The notes below the pieces were generated by a model. The model was not told the DNA's origin. It ran no database searches and was given only the letters and a program-made list of their open reading frames with translations. From the NCBI GenBank assembly GCA_030710605.1, contig CP092863.1, forward strand, positions 63,076,508 through 63,140,507: 64,000 nucleotides of DNA, written 5' to 3'. The translations under genes and the position numbers were made by a program. The first letter of the stretch is position 1; each line of letters begins with the position of its first letter. This stretch comes from Cordylochernes scorpioides. Its lineage: Eukaryota > Arthropoda > Arachnida > Pseudoscorpiones > Chernetidae. Of the stretch, positions 30,005 through 39,045 are shown one piece after another.

Positions 30005-30208
30005 CAGTAGAACCTCCATGAGAGGACACTCATGCTAGAGGACACCTCTCTATAAAGGACAGTTTTAAATTCAAAAGACAAAAAAGGACAGTTTTCATTT
30101 ACAAAATTACTCTCTTTACTATTTAGCAACTTTCCAGTAAGAAGACATCTCTACCTTAAAAACACTTTAGCTCAGCAACTAGGTGTCCTTTACAGGGAAG
30201 TTTTACAG
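30005..30208. mobile_element. Pogo-like MITE, family P1
   Basis: CAGTAGAACCTCCATGAGAG to GGGAAGTTTTACAG between TA dinucleotides; an internal partial duplication of GGACAGTTTT is visible. Bases 30209-30645 are AT-rich without a gene. Confidence 0.8.
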
Positions 30209-30645
30209 TATATAATATCAATTAAAAAATAATATTTTTATAAGATATTCTGGTAATAATCTAAAAAAATATATTACACCTATGGATAAAACTTAAGGAA
30301 ATCGAAAGTCTTTGATGTCGCAGGTCATATTTTTTTTTTAAGAAGACAGAGGCAATTTTGTTCGCACTTAGTTATTTCGTTTGTCTTCAAATATCTTTCA
30401 GAGTTATTGTCTGTATCTCGATATACATGCTTAAAAGTACAACTTCCTTAAGTATTGTCCATGAGTGTATTATATATATCTATAAGAATTGAACCATTGA
30501 GCCTTTTTTTTCATTTGTTTAGAATGTTTCATCTCCATGACCTTGTATAATTATACAATGGGGTAATAAAAAAAAAATAAATAAAGTTTCATGAATAAAT
30601 TTTAGTGAGGGAACAAAATGGAAGTAATACTCATACTTGAACATA

Positions 30646-30921
30646 CAGTAGAACAACCTTTCTGTATAGGACACCTCACACGCACACAAAGCTTTATTAA
30701 GACCAGCTGTCTTATACAGATTCACCACAGGAAGAAATAATAGATGGAGCTCCTATGCTCTATATAGGACACCTATTTTCAGAGTCAAAGTGTCCTTTAG
30801 GGAGAAGTGTCCTCTTAATGGAGAGTGTCAAAATAGTAAAAATCGTAATTTTGTGAATAAAAACTGTCCTTTATAGAGAGGTGTCCTCTAGCAGGAGTGT
30901 TCTCTTATGGAGGTTCTACTG
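30646..30921. mobile_element. Pogo-like MITE, family P1, with internal insertion
   Basis: CAGTAGAACAACCTTTCTGT to ATGGAGGTTCTACTG. About 95 extra bases containing CACACGCACACAAAGC sit between AGGACACCTCA and AGGACACCTAT. Bases 30922-31162 are AT-rich, no gene. Confidence 0.7.
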
Positions 30922-31200
30922 TATATAAAGATTTTAAAAAATAAAAAATCAAAGTGTATTACAGTGAGAATGTTGAAAATTTGTAAAATAAAGAAAATTT
31001 CATTTTAATAAAGGAGGGATTAAGATAGAAGAAGAAACACAAATTGGGGAGAGTATCTTTTATATAAAGCTCTTTTATCCCAGACTTATTTCTTTTTCTG
31101 TAGCAAATAGGGAAATTATTGTTATCTTAAAGTATTAAGATCTTTTAAAGATATCGATATGGCACAATTTGGATTATAGATTATAAACACAAGGTAATAA

Positions 31201-31394
31201 TAGAGGACATTGCTGCTGATGTGATAGAGATGTATGGAGACATCTGAGGCTCTTCATTGGACACAACAACAACAACAGAAAATTGACATGGACCCAGAGC
31301 AGCAGCTTTACACACCCAAGATAGTGGACATTGCTGCTGCTGTGATAGAGATGTATGGAGACATCTGAGGCTCTTCATTGGACACAACAACAAC
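31201..31394 (+). mobile_element. Tandem short LINE 3' ends with (CAA)n tails
   Basis: Inserted into M4 with the duplication AAGGTAATAA (31191-31200 and 31395-31404). Two copies of an about 80-bp sequence containing GAGATGTATGGAGACATCTG each end in GGACACAACAACAAC. Confidence 0.8.
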
Positions 31395-31432
31395 AAGGTA
31401 ATAAGACCAAATACAAACAAATAAATAGTATG

Positions 31433-31470
31433 TGACATTTCTGCAACAGTGTTGTTACTATCTTCAGACA
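31433..31470 (-). ncRNA. Hammerhead-like core, best preserved
   Basis: Read on the minus strand: TTTTGT, CTGAAGA, hairpin GTAACA-ACAC-TGTTGC, A, GAAATGTC, ACATAC. All core boxes are present, stem II has six pairs (one G-T), and stem I is TGT/ACA. Stem III is limited to ATGT. Confidence 0.5.
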
Positions 31471-31486
31471 AAATTTTCAGTACTTT

Positions 31487-31530
31487 TGTTTGATGATGGT
31501 AACAAACGCTGTTACAGAAACATTACACAC
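31487..31530 (+). ncRNA. Hammerhead-like core, partly decayed
   Basis: TTGATGA, hairpin GTAACA-AACGC-TGTTAC, A, GAAAC, then ATTACACAC. The first box has T for C and the cleavage-site GTC is ATT. Confidence 0.4.
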
Positions 31531-31754
31531 TATTTATTTATTTGTATCTGTCTTATTACCTTTTAAAGACATCCTTTATGAAGATAAGGTAATAAGACTA
31601 AATTAAAATAAATAAATAGTGTATACTCTATTATTTTCCAATATTTTATTAAATCCAATATATGCCTTTTTATTATCAAATGATTTAAGTATGGATTGCT
31701 CTATTATCAGAACACCAATATATACACAATTTATATCATATATATACTAATTAT

Positions 31755-31815
31755 TTATTAGGATTTAGTCTTATTACCTTGTGTTTATAATCTATAATCC
31801 AAATTGTGCCTTATC
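31755..31815. mobile_element. M4 end fragment
   Basis: TTTAGTCTTATTACCTTGTG through ATCCAAATTGTGCCTTATC is the M4 terminus. The 190 bp before it (31566-31754) is AT-rich with no gene. Confidence 0.65.
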
Positions 31816-32027
31816 ATTGAGATCCTTTATGCTTTTTGAGCTAGAACTCTGCAATCTGAAGGTATTCTAGCTGATCAATCTTCTAAAGACAGGTCTTTCC
31901 TCTTCTGTATGTTATTTCAAATAGCAGAACATTACTCTCCATTGTTCACACTTGTGACTAGCAACCGTTTAGGTTATTAAATCAATATATTATGATACAT
32001 TAGCGCACCATCTCTTATGAATATTCA

Positions 32028-32285
32028 AAACTATTATAGATGCATATGATTCTTTTGCAAATGAAATAATTTCTACTGCCATTACTGCGATGGAAAAATT
32101 AATGGGAGGACCTGGCACATCAGTGGTGAACCCTCCCAGCGGTTGATTAAATTGTAGATTAACTGGCGAAACCTCTAGGAGAGTTCACCACTGATGAGCC
32201 AGACCCTTCCTTTAATTTTTCCATTGCAGTAAGGGCAGTAGAAATTGTTTAATTTTTAAAAGAATCATACGTGTCTATAATTTTT
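32028..32285. mobile_element. Palindromic element, family M3, intact
   Basis: Arms of about 110 bp: AATTTCTACTGCCATTACTG near 32070 and its near inverse near 32225. Inner arm segments contain GGCACATCAGTGGTGAACC and its inverse. In the right arm (32173-32212) CTGGCGAAACC and CTGATGAGCCAG occur 22 bases apart and are complementary at GCCAG/CTGGC. Other M3 pieces: 1297-1370, 2788-2850, 19190-19290, 19580-19740, 21080-21265, 52690-52765. Confidence 0.8.
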
Positions 32286-32444
32286 TTGAATATTAAATCA
32301 ATGTAACTCATATGGCTGTTTGGGTGTCGTCGTCATAGGTAGTTGCACAACTGCAATGCAACATTATGGTGCACATGCACTGACTGCGCATGCATTGTTG
32401 AGATAATGCAGTTTTAACATAAAGTTGCATTTACTTGTAAGCAC

Positions 32445-32600
32445 ACAAGGTAATAAGACCAAATCTAAATAGTGTGTGTGATGTTTCGGTAACAATGTTG
32501 TAACAACTTTTCTCTGATGATGGTAACAACCATTTCATTGTGTACTCTTGTAGAAGAGTTTGTGATACCCGAAAGCTTGAGAGATAGTTTAAATAAAGCA
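32445..32600. mobile_element. M4 remnant with split hammerhead-like boxes
   Basis: ACAAGGTAATAAGACCAAAT then, on the minus strand, GTTACAACATTGTTACC-GAAAC-ATC (32478-32508). On the plus strand CTGATGATGGTAACAACC starts at 32513 and is not followed by its GAAAC; instead a GATACCCGAAAGCTTGAG string occurs at about 32564. Confidence 0.55.
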
Positions 32601-32666
32601 AGAAATTTATCTTTGGAGGCAGTGTGTTGTTACAACAACCATTCAGTACTTTTGTCTGTTTTTAAT

Positions 32667-32965
32667 CAACTCCGCCTTTGCCGGTCCCAAGCCCGGATGA
32701 AAAAGGAGGAGGGGGAGCAGTAACAAGCTCACTAAAAAACCTGGGCTCAGCTGACCAAGCTGATAGTACCCTGTAAGGGCTCCTGATCCAGGGATACAGG
32801 ATGAGTCTGTACTCCTTTATTAGGAGCGGCTGCACATGGTGTCTGTTCCTCATGTCAGAGGCGGCCATTTCTTTTGGAGCTAAGTCGGCCTGCCACTGAG
32901 TAGTACTCCCAGTCTTAATGATAAAGGCAGATGCATTCTACTTCACCCAGTGTGGAGATAAGAAA
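32667..32965 (-). mobile_element. Interspersed repeat family L, copy 4
   Basis: GCCTTTGCCGGTCCCAAGCC to AGATAAGAAAGAAGAAGGG, same orientation as copy 1. It lacks about 40 bp near its far end relative to copy 1. Confidence 0.7.
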
Positions 32966-32992
32966 GAAGAAGGGCAATGTGTTTAATATAAT

Positions 32993-33223
32993 GTGCCAAT
33001 TAACCTGAGCCCCTTGATCAGAATATACAGTGACGTAATTATTTTTAACATGTCCTGTCTCAGCTACAGACCTTCCTACAACCAGCCCGATGAGACCCAG
33101 AATTCAATGACCTTCCTGGACTGGACCATGAACCCAGCATTGAACCAGGCCTTGGTGACCATGGCCCACCAGGATAGATCACTGCACCAAATAAACCAAC
33201 TGAGACTTACATCCCGGCCTTAG
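32993..33223 (+). CDS. Short open frame of unknown nature
   Basis: The 76-residue frame, with average composition and higher GC than its surroundings, is not covered by any repeat family seen elsewhere in the window. It is hydrophilic, with no membrane segment or motif that I recognise (it contains SYRPSYNQPDETQ and FLDWTMNPALNQALVTMAH). It could be a last exon or a retroelement scrap. It ends 27 bp before a P1 MITE. A chance open frame remains possible. Confidence 0.2.
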   Translation: MPINLSPLIRIYSDVIIFNMSCLSYRPSYNQPDETQNSMTFLDWTMNPALNQALVTMAHQDRSLHQINQLRLTSRP

Positions 33224-33250
33224 TCTCATCAATATTTTCCTAAAGCTATA

Positions 33251-33487
33251 CAGTAGAACCTCCCTTTAGCGGACACCTCTCTACAAAGGACAGTTTTCAT
33301 TTGCAAAATTACCATTTTTACAATTTAGCAACTCTCCTGTAAGAGGACACCTCTCTACCTAGAACAGTTTTCATTTGCAAAATTACCATTTTTACTATTT
33401 AGTAACTCTCCTTTAAGAGGACACCTCTCCCTAAAGAACACTTTAACTCTGTAATTAGGTGTTGTCCTTTACAGGGAGGTTCTACCA
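33251..33487. mobile_element. Pogo-like MITE, family P1, with internal duplication
   Basis: CAGTAGAACCTCCCTTTAGC to CAGGGAGGTTCTACCA. The internal AGTTTTCATTTGCAAAATTA segment is present twice (33292 and 33366). Confidence 0.8.
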
Positions 33488-33926
33488 TATTTACTTGTAA
33501 CAAAAGTTTCACAAGTCACTCTTAAACAAAAAAAAAACAATAAGAGTATTAATGACAACACTAGACACATAATTTTATTTTAACGCACAATATCACTTTA
33601 CAAAATAAATATTAAAAATACACATAACAAATTAAAAGAAAGTTTTGCATATAAAAACACATGTAAATTTTTTTTTTAAATTAGAAAATCTTAAATATAT
33701 TTTCAAAAAATGTGAAAAAGCTCAATGAATAATCAAAGTTAATTGTATGTGGAGCATTGTGGGGAATATCTTGGGACTTGTTTGTCAGTATTGAGGGGGG
33801 GGGGGGGGGGGGGCTTTGCTATCTTCAGAGAGGCAGCAATGATTATGTAATGATGGACACAAGGGGGTTTGGAAGGAATCGTCGATGGTCAATGGTCAAC
33901 AGAGAATGGGGTTTGGAAGGAATCTG
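33488..33926. other. 3' flank of the WDR6-like gene
   Basis: AT-rich, with TTTATTTT near 33573 that reads AAAATAAA on the minus strand and could serve as a polyadenylation signal. A run of 19 G lies at 33795-33813 (C-rich on the mRNA strand). Confidence 0.5.
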
Positions 33927-36851
33927 TCAATGGTCAACAGGTAAAGAAGGAAAGGTGAGGATCTCCCAGCCCTCCCCGGCTACCATCACCAGGATGGAAG
34001 AGCTGCAGGGTATCAGCTCCAAGGTGGCCACATCAGCAATGGCAGTATGAAGAGTATGTATGAGCTTTAGCCTGTTGCCATCCGACCTTTTCCACAATTT
34101 GACTCTCTGGTCAATAGAACAGGAGACTAGGAGATCATTAGGAAGGAGTCTGATACCGGTGATCTGTGCAAAATGGGCATGAGGTTCATGAACGGATGAA
34201 CAGATGGACATATCTGGTATAGAAAGATGATGCAGAGAGATTTGGTTGTCATCTCCTCCACTGGCTACTAGGAGTTCTTCCTGGGAGATTTCCAGTACGT
34301 CTAGAGCATTGATGCCTAGTTGGTGAGGCTGGATGGATGTAAGGGGAGAATCCTTCTGCCAGACATGCAAGGTCCCTGAAGTGCTGCCAGTCAGCCACTG
34401 GCCCTCATGGAGAGGATGAACCCTGAGTAGACAGTTAGACAAAGTGGCTTGCCATACTTCCTCCAGTTTCTTGGTCTCCAGATGGAAGTGGAAAACTCTC
34501 AGACTAGCATCGGAACAAGCAGCTGCTATTACATAATGATCAGAAGCATTTCTTATCTTGACATCCATAAACCGTGTCTGAGGTTCAAGACTCTTGTGTT
34601 TGATTTGCATCTTTGTCTCTGTGTTGTTGTAGAGTTCTTGATGATGAATAGATTGGTTAGAGGATACTTCAATCTTCCAGATTACAATCTGGGCACGTCC
34701 CCCAGCTGAAACCAACAATTTCGAAGTTGAGGCAGCAGAGTTGGAAAGTGGAATTGAATCCAAGCAACGGACACTTGAGATATGAGAAGATAGATAGGTA
34801 AGACAATGAGCAGATGATGATAAATTCAACGGATCTATTCCAAAGATCAATATGCTATTGTCTTCTCCACAAGCAGCAAGGATTGATAACATTTGTCCAG
34901 AAATTTTTGCATCAAAGAGATAATTGATACACCATAGTTTTTTGGGTAAGAAACCTTGCTGAAGAAGGCAAGCTGAATTCCCCATCAGAGCTGTCTTCAG
35001 TAGAAGTTCTTTCTTACGGAGGCAGGCGAAGGTGATAGCTTGGTTATCAAGATGGATGTCCCATTGGCGATGGCCGCCACCACATTCAATCTCCAGGAGA
35101 GTGCGACGGGCGTTGTAGCTCCACACAATGAAGCGGTCAGAAGTGAAACCAGCCAGGAGTAGAGCCTCACGGTGGAAGTTGATGCGAGTTATCCAGTCCA
35201 TTTCACCGTCAGTTCTGATCTGATGTTGAATAACCAGTTTCCCGGAAGAATTGAGTGAGTATACAAGCACTCTACCATCTCGACCGGCAGAATAAACTAA
35301 CTGCCCATGTTCACAGAGATGTGTAATACCATTATGGTCATGGACGGATTGCAGACTCTGGACAGGATGACCTAGAGAGGTGAGAGAATATAAATGAATA
35401 CTACCCTCCCTACCACCTACCAACAAGTAGTTATCCATTCCGACAATGATAGCCACAGAAGCCCACTGCTGTTTACTCTTTGGAAGAAGTGCAGTTCCAA
35501 CTGGTACAATATCTTCTTCCTCCAGCTTAAGAAGTTTCATTTCACCTTTAGCTCCACAAGCCACAAGCATTTTCTCTTGAAGCCAGATAAGGCTGAAAAT
35601 TTTTCCAGAGAAAATCTGAATTTCTTTAATCACAATAGCAGGTCCTGTTAATGGAACATTTAGGATTGCTAGGTGACCTTGGAGTCCCGCAAGAGCAACC
35701 AACGGCAAATTTTGACATGAGGAAACCAAGCCATAGGATGTAAAATTTTGACTGGAAAAGATATTTTCCCATTTTTGAGTATTTGGACCGTAGGAGATGA
35801 GATAACCATGATCTGATACAATGAGAACTTTATTAACACAATGAAGAAAGGTGATATCTCGTGGGAAATCTTCTTTCTGCGGAAACTGTGGGATATGGCG
35901 GAATGTTGAACATCTGGATTCTTTCAGAGGCCATAACAGCACTGAAGAATCACTACCTCCAGTAGCTGCAAGAGTTTCTTGTTCATTAACTGCAAGACTC
36001 CATATACTTCCTCCTTTGTGACATTTTTCTTTTTTAACAAGTTTTCCATCTGTATTCCAATAACAGAGATAGGAATCTTCACCAATAGATAGAAATTGAT
36101 CTTTTAAAATAACACATCTCCATACTCTGGCTTCGTGACCATAAAGTACATGAAGAATCTCAAAATTGTTTGATGATATTAATGTTGATATTTTTTCTGT
36201 TATTCCATCTGGGACAGATAGCTTCCAGATTCTAAGACTGCGGTCATCAGATGTGGACGCAAGCAATTTCAAATCTTCTCTAAATTCAAGTGAAAAAATA
36301 ACACCGCTATGACCAGTCAGTTTAGAACAAGGTTTAATTTCCTTTTCAGATGTATCTTTTGTTGTCCATATAACAATTTCATTATAAACTGTTCCTGAAA
36401 ACATTACTAGATCATTCCATTCTGTACCTATTAGTAGTGAAGAGTAGAGAATGCATTTTATTTTACATTCTAACTTTGATATAACTCTTTGTTTTTTGAT
36501 ATCCCAAAGAATAACAGAATTGTGTGCTAAAAAAAGTACTAAAAAATCGTTGTTTATCCATAGAACATCCCAAATCCAATCTTCTTGCTGTACTTCTGTA
36601 ATTTGTTCCAAATTTTGTTCTACATTGAAGTTCAATATTGCCAGATTCTTGCCACCAATTATCGCTAGTTTGCTATCTTTTGTTGAATTTTTTGGATAAA
36701 TTCCATGTACATTTGAACATTGGAATGCTTCTTTTATTAGAATTAGTTTTTGTGTTTTGATATCGTATATTTTCAATTTATTTCCTTCACCTAAAATAAT
36801 ATAATTGCCTAAAAACTTTAATGACGTTATATGTGTGGCCAACATTTTCAA
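33927..36851 (-). CDS. WDR6: WDR6-like WD40-repeat protein (tRNA 2'-O-methylation cofactor)
   Basis: The 974-residue, single-exon product is made of many WD40 blades. The segment near residues 230-330 (LYGHEARVWRC, then SIGEDS, KGGSIWSLAV and ATGGSDSSVLLWPL) is characteristic of WDR6/Trm734. In yeast and humans this protein pairs with the methyltransferase Trm7/FTSJ1 to 2'-O-methylate position 34 of the tRNA anticodon loop; that role comes from the family. Human WDR6 is about 1121 residues, so this is somewhat short but has N-terminal (ITSLKFLGNYIILGEGNKL) and C-terminal (GIRLLPNDLLVSCSIDQRVKLW) parts of the fold. No frameshift is seen. Start: the methionines at residues 1 and 3 are both plausible. 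It is the only clear single-copy cellular gene in the window. The mRNA begins near 36900, in AT-rich sequence. Confidence 0.88.
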   Translation of the reverse strand: MKMLATHITSLKFLGNYIILGEGNKLKIYDIKTQKLILIKEAFQCSNVHGIYPKNSTKDSKLAIIGGKNLAILNFNVEQNLEQITEVQQEDWIWDVLWINNDFLVLFLAHNSVILWDIKKQRVISKLECKIKCILYSSLLIGTEWNDLVMFSGTVYNEIVIWTTKDTSEKEIKPCSKLTGHSGVIFSLEFREDLKLLASTSDDRSLRIWKLSVPDGITEKISTLISSNNFEILHVLYGHEARVWRCVILKDQFLSIGEDSYLCYWNTDGKLVKKEKCHKGGSIWSLAVNEQETLAATGGSDSSVLLWPLKESRCSTFRHIPQFPQKEDFPRDITFLHCVNKVLIVSDHGYLISYGPNTQKWENIFSSQNFTSYGLVSSCQNLPLVALAGLQGHLAILNVPLTGPAIVIKEIQIFSGKIFSLIWLQEKMLVACGAKGEMKLLKLEEEDIVPVGTALLPKSKQQWASVAIIVGMDNYLLVGGREGSIHLYSLTSLGHPVQSLQSVHDHNGITHLCEHGQLVYSAGRDGRVLVYSLNSSGKLVIQHQIRTDGEMDWITRINFHREALLLAGFTSDRFIVWSYNARRTLLEIECGGGHRQWDIHLDNQAITFACLRKKELLLKTALMGNSACLLQQGFLPKKLWCINYLFDAKISGQMLSILAACGEDNSILIFGIDPLNLSSSAHCLTYLSSHISSVRCLDSIPLSNSAASTSKLLVSAGGRAQIVIWKIEVSSNQSIHHQELYNNTETKMQIKHKSLEPQTRFMDVKIRNASDHYVIAAACSDASLRVFHFHLETKKLEEVWQATLSNCLLRVHPLHEGQWLTGSTSGTLHVWQKDSPLTSIQPHQLGINALDVLEISQEELLVASGGDDNQISLHHLSIPDMSICSSVHEPHAHFAQITGIRLLPNDLLVSCSIDQRVKLWKRSDGNRLKLIHTLHTAIADVATLELIPCSSSILVMVAGEGWEILTFPSLPVDH

Positions 36852-37215
36852 ATTAACATAATTAATAAAATTCTAAAAAGTAATCAGCTATATAAAAAGG
36901 TAAACAAAAGTTTCACAATGAGGTGTTTATTTACCTTAGAGATACAGTGTGACCTAATTGAAATGTTTTAAATCCCTCTAGTTACTCTTTACTAGAAATC
37001 ATAGATTTAAAAAACGTAGTTAACATTTTGAATTAATTGAAACTAGCATTTAGAACATATTAAAATTTTGTCGATATAAGGTGAATTCATAAACTTCATT
37101 GTATGTATATATTAATAGAAATATAAAGTAATATTTTTAATTGTATATATATATTTTTAATATACAAACATTTACAAAAACTAATTTATTGAATTCTTAA
37201 AAAAAAATTTTATAA
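36852..37215. other. 5' flank of the WDR6-like gene, AT-rich
   Basis: No repeat or second gene is recognised. It contains long A/T runs and TATATATATATTTTTAATAT near 37143. The divergent side is occupied by the MITE at 37216. Confidence 0.5.
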
Positions 37216-37330
37216 TACAAAATAATGCGGCTTATGATTGTAAAACGACATTTGTCAATTATCCCGCATGTGTTTCTTTTGAACGCAAAAACCCCATCCC
37301 TGGACACTTTATTTTTCCTTTTATCTTTAC
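37216..37330. mobile_element. M2 palindromic MITE, left half (split by LTR element)
   Basis: ATGCGGCTTATGATTGTAAA through GGACACTTTATTTTTCC is the left half of M2. It is cut at 37335 by the LTR element; the right half resumes at 52296 with TTAATTCATCCTTTCATAC. Both halves join as in the intact copy at 12838. Confidence 0.85.
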
Positions 37331-37335
37331 TCTTC

Positions 37336-37527
37336 TGTTTTATAATTTATACTGTTTCTCTTTAACATTTAACCTTATTTAAACATATTTATAATATAGT
37401 TACAGTCTATATATAGCCATGCAATACAGTACCACGCTTGATGAATTACATATTTATTGTGCTCAATTGATGATACAAACAGTGTTGCTGGATCTTTATA
37501 TTTACACAGATTATACTATATACAACA
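37336..37527 (-). repeat. 3' LTR of the non-coding LTR element
   Basis: 192 bp, partner 52101-52290. Differences include an AAACA insertion in GATACAAACAGTG and TA-repeat length. Confidence 0.88.
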
Positions 37528-37660
37528 TGTTCTCCTTTTAATTAAAGTCAGGGGTCATATATTTTGAACCGAAGTACAGGCGGGAGAATTCTCCTTATTC
37601 CTCTTGACCACTGGACGGTCTGGGCCTCCTCTCGGTAAACACTGGGTCTTCTCTAAAGTA

Positions 37661-38080
37661 GAATGCCAATTGATAAACCCTATTTAGGCTTTCTCTAAGT
37701 GGAATGCCAATTGAAAAACCCCATTTAGGCTTTCTCTAAGGGGAATGCCAATTGAAAAACCCCATTTAGGCTTTCTCTATGTGGAATGCCAATTGATCAA
37801 TCCTATTCAGGCTTTCTCTAAGTGGAATGCCAATTGATCAACCCTATTCAGGCTTTCTCTAAGTGGAATGCCAATTGATCAATCTTGTTTAGGCTTTCTC
37901 TAAGTGGAATGCCAATTGATCAATCCTATTCAGGCTTTCTCTAAGTGGAATGCCAATTGATCAATCCTATTCAGGCTTTCTCTAAGTGGAATGCCAATTG
38001 ATCAATCCTATTCAGGCTTTCTCTATGTGGAATGCCAATTGATCAATCCTATTCAGGCTTTCTCTATGTGGAATGCCAAT
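37661..38080 (-). repeat. 41-bp tandem repeat, 11 units
   Basis: GAATGCCAATTGATCAATCC recurs every 41 bases from 37661 to 38071; early units carry AAAACCCC, later ones CAATCCTATTCA. The array is inside the LTR element near its polypurine end. The copia insertion at 38086 lies within the last unit; the array's edge resumes at 42505. Confidence 0.92.
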
Positions 38081-38085
38081 TGATC

Positions 38086-38283
38086 TGTTGTGTTTTAACT
38101 TTAAAAGCACACAAAAATATAATAAACTTGAATTTGTTTATTCAAGTATCAAAAAACAAAGCTTTACATATAGAACAAATAATAATAATGAAGAAGAAAG
38201 AAACATTTTAGGAAAAGGCAAAAACAAAACAAAAGTACTGGTCAAAAAGAAACATTTAAAATCGCAGATTAATATCTTCAACA
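38086..38283 (-). repeat. Copia 3' LTR
   Basis: TGTTGTGTTTTAAC to ATATCTTCAACA on the plus strand. Confidence 0.95.
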
Positions 38284-38301
38284 CTTCCCCTTAATCAGAT
38301 T

Positions 38302-39045
38302 TCAAATGTCCCTCATACCCAGTAGATATCTCAGCATTTGGAAACGCGGCTTAGTGAGCCCTTTGGTGATAATGTCAGCAACTTGATCTTTTCCAGAAAT
38401 ATGTTCTACATTGAAAATACCTTCTTGATACTTTTCTCTCACAAAATAGTGTCTTACTTCTATATGTTTGGTTCTCTTATGAAATTCAGGATTTTTGATC
38501 AATTTAATTGTACTTGCATTATCAACTTTTATAATTGGTTGTTCTTTTAGTGGAGAAATTTCACTGAAAAGTCTATTTAACCAAATGACTTCCTTTGCTG
38601 TATTGCTTGCTGCCACGAGTTCGGCCTCAGTTGTTGACAAAGATACTGATCTTTGTTTTTGGCTAAGCCAAGAAATAGCACCACCAGCCAGTTTACACAC
38701 AACTCCACTGGTAGATCTTCTAGTTTCTGGGTCTCCAGCAAAATCTGCATCACTGAAAGATTCCAAAACTCCTACTTTATGACCCTTTTGGTACATAATT
38801 CCATATTCAGTTGTTCCTACAAGATATTTGAAGATTCGTTTAACTGCTTCCCAGTCATATTTTGTTGGTGCTGCAAGTTTTTGAGAAACTTTATTCAGTG
38901 CAAAAGTGATATCGGGTCTTGTTAAGCAGCTCAGATGCATCAGACTACCAATCGCTTCACGAAAGGGAACATTTTCTAGAATCTCTGCTTCCCCAGGAAC
39001 AGTAGAATTTTCAGTTGGTGTTCCCACTTTATTCGCTTGAGACAT
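38302..39045 (-). pseudogene. Copia RNase H and C-terminal RT segment
   Basis: The 247-residue frame starts in the RT thumb region (SLMHLSCLTRPDI) and contains the copia-type RNase H: DADFAGDPETRRSTSG, EAELVAAS and KHIEVRHYFVREK with the catalytic acidic residues. It ends 18 bp before the 3' LTR, the normal position. A frameshift near 39040 separates it from the RT frame. In an intact element it would be the end of one polyprotein of about 1400 residues. Confidence 0.92.

Larger units (their letters stand above)
31163..31565. mobile_element. M4 element with LINE insertion and two hammerhead-like cores
   Basis: GCACAATTTGGATTATAGAT at the left; TTTGTATCTGTCTTATTACC at the right. After removal of the insert at 31201-31394 the element is a palindrome with a hammerhead-like core in each arm: minus strand at 31433-31470 and plus strand at 31487-31530. 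Confidence 0.75.
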
